A DNA stretch of 64,000 nt from Mesostigma viride (Eukaryota > Streptophyta > Mesostigmatophyceae > Mesostigmatales > Mesostigmataceae). Within the stretch, counting starts at the first letter, position 1; every line of letters starts with the position of its first letter. The stretch covers positions 5,888,646 through 5,952,645 of the forward strand of contig RPFO01000154.1 in NCBI GenBank assembly GCA_009746045.1, read 5' to 3'. The notes below the pieces were generated by a model, which was given only the letters and a program-made list of their open reading frames with translations, had not been told where the DNA came from and made no database searches. Shown piece by piece: positions 9,500 to 20,400 of the stretch. The position numbers and the translations under genes are program-made.

Positions 9500-12480
9500 G
9501 GCCCACTTGAATTGCCATTGGAACATAACTTCGTTGGGAGTAGTATATGTAGCACATATCCCTGAGAAGGGGCATTAATGGCTTTTCATACATTCTGGGC
9601 TACTTCCTGCAATGGCGGAGATCGGTAAACGACACTTGCTCTAGGTGCACAAGGGCACCTGCACCACCATGTTCTATCAAAGCGCAAGGCCGGCTCCTGC
9701 CATGCATGGGGTGGAAGATCATCATGGCTATACAAAGGCTAGGGCAATGGGCATGGCTTCTCATCAGAGAGTGACTCTCTGCTTAGGCAGAGCTGGGCTA
9801 AATTTTTAATGCATCATCCATGGGCAGCCTCAACGCCATACTCAAGAACTTCGACATGGAAGAAGGTGAGAATTCCGAGAAGCTTGCACGTGCGTTTGAG
9901 AGCAAAATCCTTGCACGCATGGGCCTCCTTGGTGAGATCAAGCTGACCGCCCACCGCCTCCCCCGCACGCGGGGTAAGGCAGGGGCGCCTCCGCTTCTTC
10001 TCATCTTTGACAGCCCAGCGGACAAGATTTCGTTTCTCAGACGCCGCAAGCGGCTCGCGAACACTCCCTTCACCGTGGACGACGACTTGACCCTGGCGCA
10101 GCAACAACGGCGACGGGAGCTATGGCCGACCTACCTCCAGCTCCAGCAGACCAAGGCGGGACAGCCGGTGTACTGGAAGGGGGCGGCCATCTACGTCGGC
10201 CACAAGCCCTGGCACGCGACCCCCTCGACCACCGCGGCCCCAGCGACTCCGGCAGCCCCAGCCTAGGGGAATACAGCAGCAGTAGTGTAGAATAGTTAGA
10301 CAGTGGCCTTGTACATGCCCGCCTACTACAGGCACTATACCAGCTGAGCCTAGCCTTTTCTAGTCATGTACATGTGTGCCTATGATGAGCCACCCTCCAG
10401 ATGATACCTAGCTTTATTTAATTATGCAGTGCCCATGCAGGGGGTCACTCCCTGCTGAGAAGCCATGCCCTAGCTTTTGTATAGCCATGATGATCTTCCC
10501 CACCTATTATGACAGGCTCCCCTTAGCTGGGTGTTGCCTGAAATTACTCTGGGTGGTGCAGGTGCCCTAGTGCACCTAGAGCAAGTGTTGTTTACATTCC
10601 CACCCTTGCAGGAAGTAGCTTAGAATGTATGATAGGCCATATGCCCCTTCTCTGGGCTATGTGCTACATATACTCCCAACGGAGTTATGTTACAATTCAA
10701 TTCAATTCAATTCAATCCATGGGGAGTCCCATCATAGACAGAGCGTGGCTAAATTCTTTGGGACCACTTGGCGTTGTCCATCATCTAAGTTTTCCAAATC
10801 ACGGAGAGGCCTATATAGGCCCCCCATGTCCTCTACGAGCTGCTCTTTGAAGGAGTGGGCCTTGCGGCGTCTAACCTGGCTGGGCCCGGCCCATGCACGT
10901 GAGGTCAGGTGCCAGCCCGGCTGGGGGGGGTGCAGCCGGCCTGCAGATCAGGGGCCACGTGAGGTGTCTACCGGGTTGGCGCGAGCTTACTAAGTGCCCT
11001 ACTAGCAGCAGGCGCCGCTGCTTGATGGTGCTGGTGATAAGTGGCATGCCGAGGGACAAGTCCTCCTTGCGGACATGGGCAGCGTATCCTACACGGAATT
11101 GACCGCAGCATGTTGGTGACCGCGCCGTCCAGCTTGCTGGCAAGGTCGGCGGTGAGAGTCCACGTCTCGGCCCCGTATGTAAGAACAGGGAGGACCAGGA
11201 CCTTAAACAGGTCCTGTTCTCTAGCGTGCCCAAAGGCTTGCGCCACAGGGCCCGGTATTGGTGTAAAGCGTGCCAGGCGAGGGAGCTACGGTGGTCCACA
11301 TCGGCCTCGCGGCTGGGGAGTAAGCTACCTAGCAACTTGGCGCGGTCCCGGCCGATACAGGACTCGAGAGCCATCAAGGAGAAACAGGTCGGGCGGTCAC
11401 TGAGTGAGCCCAATCGCCAGACGGCCTCAGTCTTCTTGCCGACCTCAAGCCCCACCACACGGTCCTCGATTGCAAGGCAGTGAAGCCACGTCTGCACGTG
11501 CTCAGTGTCCTCGAAGAGGGTGGCGTCGTCTGCATAGATGATGTCCGCCAGCTGAATCTCCGTTTCCTCCCCGCCAATGATGCCAGAAATGGTTGGCGAC
11601 CTGCACCCCTGGTTCCCAACCCACAATGCGAGCAAACCGCTTGCGCGCCTGAATCATTACGCATTCGACCACAATAATGAACAGGTAGGGCGAGAGCACA
11701 CAGCCCTGCCTCACACCCTTCTGTAAAGGGCATGGTGGCGTGGTCCCGTAGGAAGTGCGCACCGAGGTGGTGGACCGTTCATACAGGCGGCGGGTGACAG
11801 CAGTAAGGGGGAGGGGGATCCCGAACAGAGCGAGGATGTCCCACAGCGCAGGCCAGAAAACCGAATCGAAGGCTTTGATGAAGTCCACCAGCACAAGGTG
11901 CAGAGGGGACTCACCAGGCTGAAGGCGGTGCAGTTCTTCCACAACAATAAGGAACAGAGATGGGGACAGGACACAACCTTGCCACACCCCGTGGTGAAGG
12001 GGGAACGGTGGGGTGGTGCCTTCCGCAGTACAACTGCCTGTGAGCCCTCATGCGCATGAAGACCGTCAGCGCGGCGCTCGGGAGGCAGACACCCCGGTAG
12101 TTACCGGGGTCAGCAGCAGAGCCCATCTTGTACAGCATGATGATGATAGCCGTCTGCCACTCAACAGGCGGAGGCTCATCGGAGAGCAGAACACGGGTGC
12201 AGAACGCCAGCAGAAGCTCCCGCACCGCCAGGTCTGGGGTCGTCAGCAGCTCAGCCGAAAGGTGGTTGGCACCGACCGCCGCATCGTACCGCAAGCAAGC
12301 AATTAATTAAGGGCGCCAGCCGTCCAATTCCTCAAAGTGAAGGGGTGGACGACGTCGTTGGTGGCGAGGCAGCCCTCCTTCAAGGCAGGGACTTGGTAGG
12401 CCGCGGTCGAGGAGGGTGGCGCAGGCGGCGGGGGAGTGGTCCGGCAACACCGAGACGGGCGGCCGTCTCGGGGTGAAGCG
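9500..12480 (-). mobile_element. LINE family A copy with ORF2 fragment, interrupted by another copy
   Basis: Minus-strand reverse transcriptase runs from about 12,310 to 10,870, with debris of the upstream ORF2 linker out to about 12,480. Visible motifs are NYRGVCLPSAALTVFMRM, then VDFIKAFDSVFWPALW (palm motif A), GVRQGCVLSPYLF (motif B) and IIYADDATLFEDT (motif C), then the thumb and C-terminal region. The 3' UTR begins near 10,860 and is cut at 10,723 by the plus-strand copy at 9825-10,714. It resumes at 9824 and ends with a diverged hairpin (CTCCCAACGAAG) near 9520-9535. Frameshifts and an internal rearrangement make it inactive. Homology of both 3' UTR halves to family A places it in that family. 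Confidence 0.75.
9825..10714 (+). mobile_element. LINE family A copy 2, ORF1 end plus 3' UTR, with TSD
   Basis: 5'-truncated copy flanked by the 9-bp direct repeat ATCCATGGG at 9816-9824 and 10,715-10,723. The frame continuing to 10,266 encodes the ORF1 C-terminal half: LNAILKNFDMEEG, AHRLPRTRGK, SFLRRRKR, DDDLTLAQQQRRRELWP, then PVYWKGAAIYVGHKPWH. A 3' UTR of about 420 bp follows, with the hairpin ACTCCCAACGGAGT (10,672-10,685) and an (ATTCA)n tail. As in the copy at 7697-8643, no ORF2 lies between ORF1 and the 3' UTR. Its target was the 3' UTR of the minus-strand copy at 9500-12,480. Confidence 0.85.
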
Positions 12481-12483
12481 GAT

Positions 12484-12640
12484 ATTTCATTTTAAAAAAT
12501 TAAATTAAATTATAACATGCCTCCGTGGGGAGATCATGCATGTAGCATATATTCCTTGATGGGGGTGGAGGTGGAGGAAGCCGCGTAATCGAACTAACCT
12601 AATTCTAAGCTATCTAGTCTATAAAATCCTAACTACCTTT
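12484..12640 (-). mobile_element. LINE family B 3'-end fragment
   Basis: On the minus strand this carries the family B 3' UTR (GCTTAGAATTAGG, CGCGGCTTCCTCCACC), the hairpin region (CTCCCCACGGAGGCATG) and an (AATTT)n tail at 12,493-12,511. It matches the ends at 42,400-42,540 and 63,677-63,790. Severely 5'-truncated; no target duplication found. Confidence 0.75.
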
Positions 12641-12691
12641 GCCCGGACTTACAGACTTTTTTTTTGCAAACTTATAGCCCGAGGCGGGGCC

Positions 12692-13271
12692 CGAGATTAA
12701 TTAAGAGGTACCTTGAAATTAAATAAGAGACATGCCTCTATCCAAATATATTTTAGGACGCGAGTTTCGATTGGCGTTAACCTGTAGTATTGGACGGCAA
12801 GCCGACAACATGTCAAGCCGTTTAATTCCTTTCGACTTTTACATTTTCTCGTCGTTGTCAAAAAAGGATCATTTTTATACCCGACTTCTCCGTTAAATCT
12901 CATCGACCGGGTTTCGAAACAACCCACGAACGCCGTAGATGCAGATCCAACGGAGTAAACAACGTCACGACCGACGCGGCGCCAAATAGGTAGTCGCCTA
13001 GGTTCCTAGCTTTTCTGCGAGCCATTTTCGTGCCGCGTCGTGTACCCGTGAGATGTACCCGTGAGATGTACCCGTGAGATGCAAAATCCGCTTGCCAGAC
13101 CGGGATTCCGGGAACTCCGTCCAATACCGTCGTGCAGTACCACCAGTGCACTACCAATCTATCAATCGTACAATACTACGACTTAACGCCAACAGAAACT
13201 CGCCTCCAAAACTATATATTCATAGATGCACGCCTCTTATTTAATTTCAAGGTACCTCTTATTTAATCTCA
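12692..13271. mobile_element. MITE with long terminal inverted repeats
   Basis: About 580 bp with inverted ends of roughly 80-100 bp. Both ends read GAGATTAAATAAGAGG (one mismatch on the left), then TACCTTGAAATTAAATAAGAG, then a less conserved part with GCGAGTTTC and TTGGCGTTAA. The interior has no gene and contains three tandem copies of a 14-bp unit with GTACCCGTGAGAT at 13,040-13,082. Long inverted ends suggest a Mutator-like MITE, but I could not fix the exact tips or a 9-bp target duplication. Confidence 0.65.
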
Positions 13272-13549
13272 GCCCCCGCAGGCCGCAGACTTGTCTTCTC
13301 CCGGTCAGGGCTAAGTTTTCCAAAAACCAAAGTCCTAAGTCGAAACCATTTTTTCCTCCTGTTACGCAAACTAACTAATATTTCATCAGCCCGTCATATA
13401 TTACGGAATCAATATATGAAACATCGATCCTGGCGCCGCTTTTGCAATTTTGCATGCAAGCATGCATGCACAAGCGGTCCTACATATATTAGAGCAGTGG
13501 GATCCAGCTAGGGGGACAGTCATCTGCTCAAATACATGCAGCTAGCATG

Positions 13550-14600
13550 CCCCCGTTGGGGAGTCACGGAGAACCGGAGTGCTTTTAATCCCTGAGTATG
13601 CACAACGGGCAGGGGGCAGAGACCCACCCCTTCCCTCATGCCACAGGGTGCTCAATCGCACCCATACGTCGAAACGATCCGGGGCATCCCCTGTGGGTGC
13701 AATATGACCCGTGTGATCAATACATTGCTATGGAGACGTGAGCATTCAAGCAGTGCTAGGCGAGATGCAAAGCTAGGCTGGCGGATGCCTGATGGCTACT
13801 GGTTAGGCTATAGGCATGCATGGCTACGTTCTACCCTGCATTGGCATTGCACTATCTATGGGATGGCGATGTCCAGGTTGTGCACATCACCCAAGCATGG
13901 GTGTGGCTTAGCCCATGGGGGGTTTCCACAGCTGGTTGTTGACGATCAGGTCCCCACCCCGCCAGAACACCTTGGGCTTCTTGGGGTCTTGCTTGTGGTG
14001 GAGGTACTCCGGCCACAGGTCGCGTCGCTGCTGCTGCTGAGCGGGGGTCAGTTTGTTGTCAAGCGTCCAGAAGAGGTCGTGCAGCTTCTTGCACGGCACG
14101 AAAGGAACAGCCGCTTATCCTCAATGGAACAGAAGGTAAGCAGGACTGGTGGGGGTGCCACCTTTACCCGTGAGTGGGGAAGGCGGTGCCCACGCAGTTC
14201 TAATTTACCTACGAGTTCCAGTTGGGTAAGGAGCTTGCTCCTGAGCGCGGCCTCAAGAGACTTGACCGTCTCCCCTGGCTGCTGCTCGAAACGACACAGC
14301 ACCACTCGGCATTGGCGGCGTGCGCGGTCGGTGTCCTTGCGCGCTTCTGCTCGGCGTTGGGCTTCTAGCTCCTCGGCTTCGTGGCGATGGCATCCGTGGT
14401 CGACGTGGTCGCTGACCGCAGTAGGTCCGCGTAGGAGTGCGGCGGGAGGCTGCCATCTGCTGGCCGGGTGGGCTGGGCAGCGATGGTGGCCGTCTGTGCT
14501 GCAATCGCCGGGACCTGCGCGGCCAGGGCCTCGGTTTGGGCGGTGATGGCGTCAAGCTTCTTGACAAGCAGGCGGCCCACCTGATTTAGCTAGCCATATG
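13550..14600 (-). mobile_element. LINE family D copy, ORF1 remnant plus 3' UTR
   Basis: Minus-strand pieces in order are: a coiled-coil part (LLVKKLDAITAQTEALAAQ, 14,580 onward), the RNA-binding core (GHRLPHSRVKV, PPPVLLTFCSIEDKRLFL), and the terminal segment LTPAQQQQRRDLWPEYL ending near 13,908. Frameshifts separate the pieces. A 3' UTR of about 350 bp leads to the hairpin ACTCCCCAACGGGGG near 13,551-13,566. No ORF2 is present. It matches the plus-strand copy at 43,950-45,350. Confidence 0.7.
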
Positions 14601-14787
14601 CAAAGCAACTTTGGCATGATAGACAGCTTGTCTCACTTGATAGTAAGGTTAAACTTTGTGTGACAGTAGTATTATGTACCGTGAGGGCCTCACAAAGTGA
14701 GAGTCCCAGGCTCTAGCTCTCCATCTCTGCTGCTGCTGGCCCAGACAGCATGACTGCCACACTGGCATCTGAGAGGGTCCAGCAACT

Positions 14788-16109
14788 TCACGTCTTCACC
14801 GACCGAAGGCGCCTGCAGTTGCGGCTGATGGCCGCCATGCACACGTCCATGGGAAAGCTACCCCCTGAGAATTCTAAATGCTCCAGCTGACTGCAATTCT
14901 CGACGATGGCTAGCAGGACGTATTCGCCCGCACCCTCGCTAATGTAGCTGACAGAGCACAGGCGGGGGCAGTTGCGGGCGAGGAATGTCAAGTTGGCAGC
15001 TGTCACCTTGCACGGTTCCAATCTGAAGTCCAGCAACTCCAGCTGCCGGCAGTGCTAGCCCACCAAGCGCACACTGGCATCCGTCATGTTGGCAGAAAAC
15101 GGGATTCCCAGGGGGTGCATTCGGGGGAGTGCAAGGCCAGGGCACTAACTCCGATGTCTGTCACTCGCTGCAACCACGCTGACATGTGGCATAGCTGGGG
15201 GCAATTGCGTGCCAGGACGGTGATGGCATCATTGTCGACGGTGTTGTTGAGCATTCATTCCCATTTCAAGGTGCGCCAGGTGGGGGCAGTTGCTCGCAAT
15301 CACCAGGACCCCCGACCTTTGTGGAGCGGAAGTTCAGGTGCTGCAGCTGTTTACATTGCTCCGCCACGGCGACTATTCCGGCATCCGTTACGCTTTTGCA
15401 GCTGCTGATATCCAACAGTTCTAGTCCCCGGCACGACGCGGCAAGTACCGCCAGCACTTTGTCGTCCACCATGTCGCGAAGACCAGCCATGTTCAACGAG
15501 GGCAGGTCTGGGCACACCCTGACCACCTCCAGAATGCCGGCTTTGCAGACAACGGGGGTGGCGATGTTGAGGTGTTTCAGCTGCTTCCAGAGCACTGCCA
15601 CCTTTATGATGCCCTTACCAGAAGCATCACAGCAGCTGACGTCCAAACGCGCCAGCTCCTGGCAAGACGCGGCAATATCCGCCAATAAGAAATCATCCAC
15701 CGAATGGACGAGGCCAGCCAGCTGCAGGCTCAAGGAACGCAGCCGTTGGCAGTGCGCCAGTTCGAACGATAATCCCTCCTGTGGCCAGCGTTTCCCATCG
15801 CGCCTCCCTCCAGTTTGGTAAGGGTCTGTGTTCCCCTCGTCGCAGGAAAGACAGCGTCTGCAGGTTGGGGCAACTTGCGAGCAGCCATCCCAACCCACCT
15901 GCCCTGGTCGCCACGTCGACAAGCTCTTCCCAGAACAAGTCGCAAACGCCTTCCAAGACTCATCCACGGCGGACGCGAATGCACGGCAGGTCGCACGTAA
16001 GCGAACGCGCTCGAGCAAGGTAAAGTGCTTCCATTATCCGGGCGCCGACGACAGGCAAGGCCATCACCTGGTCGAGCGTGCCATGCGGGTGTGAATCCGG
16101 GATGCTCAT
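14788..16109 (-). pseudogene. F-box/LRR protein (AMN1-like) pseudogene
   Basis: The ATG at 16,109 gives MSIPDSHPHGTLDQVMAL, matching the start of the paralogue at 57,000. The F-box-like segment (LERVRLRATCRAFASAVDES) comes only after a frame change. Then come leucine-rich repeats of the cysteine-containing, F-box type, for example ADIAASCQELARLDVSCCD, LAASCRGLELLDISSCKSV and VAEQCKQLQHLNF. At least three frameshifts are needed to read the whole protein, and the region 15,050-15,260 is badly eroded. Intact proteins of this kind act as substrate receptors in SCF ubiquitin ligases. The damage indicates a non-functional copy, unless some shifts are sequencing errors. Confidence 0.75.
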
Positions 16110-17492
16110 GGCGACAACAGGGCTGTTATAATTAGCTGCGCCTCAGCCAGGCTCTCAGGTAAGAACGCACGCGGTTTTCAAGCCCGGTATAACCTATTGA
16201 TCACAGGTTGGATACCTCACGAATCAGGATTTCAGATTGAACGCTCATTCTTACTTGTCTTCACTTCCGCTATCGCAGGTGAGTTTGCCGGAGCTGAAAA
16301 CTCATTACGGCAAATTATTCAACGCGGTGCCACTGACAAATGCGTGGCAAGGCCTCTTCGGCTCTTTAAGATAAAGTTGCGAACACGGACACTGCACGGA
16401 CGGCTGACGGCACCCCTTTTTCAACGCCTCGAATCGTCCAGTATTTCCCATAGAGTAAAATAATTATTTCCGGGGGAAATGGGTGTTGTTTATTTCCCTA
16501 AGTAGTTTTATATTCCCTAATTAATTCTATTTTCTATAGAGTAAATTAATTATTTCAATTGAATTTATTGATCCACGCAACAACAATGCCAACAGCCAAC
16601 AGGGGAAAAAATGAAGTCGCGGCAACTCGCGGTGCCCGTCTAATTGCGTCTTCATGATCAGTCTTCACTGAAGGCACCACAGTTGGCAATCCTGCAAACC
16701 AAGGCTGGAACACACGCGGGAACGCAACCCATTTTACGAATAGCAAGTCGGACGGATGCAAGAATTATGAGCTCAGGACGGTCAGCGAGCATGTACATTT
16801 CCATATCCTCATGTACTTGTACGCGTGTCGCCGTGTCGGCCTATGGTACTTATTTACTGCACCCTGTTGTAATGCTGAGATATTGAGGACCGAATCTATT
16901 TTTGCACAAAAAGTGGCGCGGGCTTTTTGCCCTGGGCCCGGACGTTTTCTGTGCTTCTTTGAGGGTCAACAGCGGGGTGTGACCCCCCCCGCACGCCAAA
17001 TAGGGGTGGTCCCAGGGCCGCGCCCTTTCTCGTTGGTGGCAAGCAGGCGTTCGCACCTTCATTTCTGCCGAGAATAGCTAAGGCATGAAGGCAGCTATGG
17101 GTGCTACAATGATGAATCTAATATGCTAGACAGCTCAATGCATAGACTGAGAAACGGTGCCGGAGGGGAAAGGAACGGTAGGGAATGATCAATGGCCTGG
17201 GAATCAATCGGGTCGCGCGTGGGCATGCAGCTCGCCACGCCTCCGATGGCGAAGACTTAGTCTCTCCGTCTTGCAGCTAGATTGTTCTGTTAGGCGCCGG
17301 TTGGCTGGTGCACCTGGAGCTGTGCCATCCTTAGGTTCATCTAACAATAGCGAAGCAACCCATAGGGTGGTTCTTGCGGCTGCCAACTTGTCACTGCATA
17401 CACGCAGCTTCCTGCAAAGCTTTACTCATAGCTAAATCTTGGCTTGCAAATAAAGAAACGCAGTTCGATTGCAGTTTAGACTAAAGCGCGCC
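16110..17492. other. Intergenic region upstream of the giant gene
   Basis: No credible gene. The segment 16,450-16,560 is AT-rich with a direct repeat of TAGAGTAAAWTAATTATTTC. The last 100 bp before 17,493 would be the 5' UTR of the giant gene. The start codon context GCGCGCCATGG is favourable. No clear TATA box was found. Confidence 0.5.
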
Positions 17493-20400
17493 ATGGCGCG
17501 CACATGTGGCCAGCGGCAGTTCCTGCAGTGGACTGCCATCCTGCTGCTGGCTTGCATGACGCAAAACGTTGCAGGTACTGCATTTGTGTATGCCCGTTTC
17601 CCTTTTTGACCCTAGGTTTTGAATGCCACGCACGCGAAGGAGCTTTTTAGACTCTCTCTTAATTTCCTAGTTTGGTTTTCGATACTTTAGTGGCTCTTTT
17701 TTTTGCTTTTCGAATTGGATTCCTTAAGCTAGCCGTCCGCACCGTGGTGTGAGGAGTTGCATGTCCTTTTGTTCAATGCCTCTCGTCGCCTCGTCGCTGC
17801 GTCCTACGTGCCGGCTTTCCTGCTTCCTCCAGGCTCTCATTTCCGGTATGGAACAATCAGCTGGGTGCCGATCGACGCCTCGACACGGACCGTGGAGTTC
17901 ACGCTCCGTGCCGCCTTCCGCCGCGACTACGATTGGGGCCGCAACTTCCAGGAGCAGTGGTCGACCTCGGACGGCGAGCCGTCCGAGTCCGACTGGAAGG
18001 GCTCCGAGAACGTCCGCCAGCTTCACGTGCCTGGTCCTGGTTGCACGATCACAGATCCGAACTCCCTCCCCGCGGATTCCGACTGCTTCGTCTGTCCCCC
18101 AGGGAGCACGGCGACGAACCAGGGCTGCATGAACATCGACCCCCAGTGGGACCCCAACCGTGGTGTCAACTTCTGGCTGCGCTTCCCCCCTCTCCGCCAG
18201 TCAGACGGCAGCGAGATCGTCATGTGCCCGGACCCCTTTTACTGTGACTACAACCGTAACCCGACCGCGCAGTGCAACCTGTTCGCGGCCAACCCGACGC
18301 GAAACATCAACCGGTGCGCCGCGTGGAGCGTCCAGTATGGCCTCTTCTTCGGCGACGGGACGTCCGATGACCTCATCATGACCATGGAGGACATGGACTT
18401 CTCCGACAATGACATTGTCGGGAACAACCTGCGCGCCATCTCAATCTTCCAGCACACCTTTGCCGCGCCCCCAACAAACGGGCTGACCGACGGGAAGGCC
18501 GTCTACACGACCATCTTTACGGGGGGGGACCGCATCGCTGAGTGCGCGGTCCCCCTCAACAAGGCCACAGGGGACTGCCCGGGGGGCAAGCTCAACTACC
18601 TCCTGAACAACAATGCCGAGGGGCGGTACCGGCTGCAGGCACAAGTGTGGGTCAACGGCGATGGCAACCGCTCTCCCGTCGCCGTCTCCTTCCCCGTGCT
18701 CCCGATCCTCCACACCCCCTTCCCTGGGTCCACCAAGTTCCAGATTGCGGCCTTTGACCCCGACCCCTTTGACAACCTGAACCTGTCGTTCCGGTTCGGT
18801 ACCTCCCAAGAGATGGGAGGCATCATGAGGTCCAAGATCAACGGCCTCGCCCAGCCGGCGGTCCAGCAATACGGCAACTTCCAGTGCGGCCAGGCGCTGT
18901 TCGAGGCCTCCGGCTGCCCCACCGATCGCACCCCCACGCTTGTCCCTGGCACGGGGAACAGCTTTGACCCTCGCAACGTGGTCCCTGGTCTCGTCGACTG
19001 GGTCACCTGGGACAGCAACACGCGCCAGGTGCGCAAGCCGGGCCTCTACTCCATGGTCGTCATGGTCGGGGACGGCAAAGTCACCATCCCCCTCGACTTC
19101 ATGTTGTACCTCTACGAGGGGCCGCTGTTCTTCTGCGGGGAGCGCTGCCGGCGTAACATTGCGGGCATGCCGACGTTTGCCGACGAGGATGGCATCTACG
19201 GCACCCAGCTGTGCACGATCTGTGGGAGCGCAGGGCCCGGTCGGCCCGACGGCCAGAACTCCACGTACTGCTCCCCGCTCACGGACGACACGGCGATCCC
19301 AGATCTCGCTCCCGCGGATGTGTGCGGTGAGACGGTCGGCGCGAGCCTCGTCCCCGCAGCGACTGCGTGCAAGATGAACAACCCGCCCTACTTTGTGCTC
19401 GACCCGCTCGCGAGCAACGACAACCCGCAGCTGTCCAAGTACCTGGCGATGCTCCAGCTGACCCAGTACGACGTCCCTGTGATCCGCGTCGCCAGGGGGG
19501 ACGACACCGAGTTTACGATCACGGCCGAGGACGGGGATGACTGCACCGAGCTCACGGTGGGGACCCTGGGCCTCCAGGAAGGCGCGAAATTCCTGGAGCC
19601 CTTCACGCTCCCCACGACCAACGGACGTGGCGTGCGGATTCGCCGGCGGTACCAGTGGCCCGCCCCGAGCCATGTCCCATCACTGGACACGCGTCCGGAT
19701 ATCTCGCAGGTGTGCTTCTACGCATTCGATAAATACTTGCTAACGTCACGCCCGTTCTACTGCATCCGCGTGGAGATGTATGTGCGGCCCGAGATCGAGG
19801 AGGAGGTGCTGCTGCGGTTCGAGGGCAAGCTGGCGCTCCTGTGGCACACGAACCTGAAGAAGTTCCTGGTCTTTGACGGCGAGGCCGGGCGCCGGTTCTA
19901 CAGCTCGTGCACGTTCGAGGACTTCATGTGGCACCACGTGATGGTCTCGATGAACCCCAACGGGACGGGGGTCCTCTACGTTGACGGCGAGCAGCAGGCG
20001 ATTTTTGAGACGGAGGTCTTCCCAACGAAATGCGTGTCGGATCTCGCACAGGACCCCTTCCCGCCCCCCGCGTCTCCGCCCCCCCCGCCCCCGACCTTCT
20101 CGCCCCTCCGCCGGTCCCGTAGCTTGCTCTCGATGCCGGTGTCCGACTTGGACGCCGGCTTTGCTGACCAGCTGCCACAAGGGGTCGTCCAGAACGCGGA
20201 CCAGTGCTGCGAGTTCCGCATCGCGCTCAACTTTGAGAGCCGGTTCGACAGCTTTGACGGGTTTGTCGATGAGGTCGTTGTCTACAACCGCAACGTGAGT
20301 GCAGAGGAGGTCAAGGGAATCATGTGGAACATGGGCTCCAGGGTCCCTGCTCGGGAGCTCGAGGCGCCCGGGGGTGACCCCTTTGACTACACCGCCGGGC

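Noticed and set aside
8748-9565. Long open frames of Met-Asp-Gly-Trp or Pro-Ser-Ile-His repeats, also at 59,834-60,497
   Set aside because: They are open in every frame because the DNA is a tetranucleotide repeat. No start context, no flanking coding signal.
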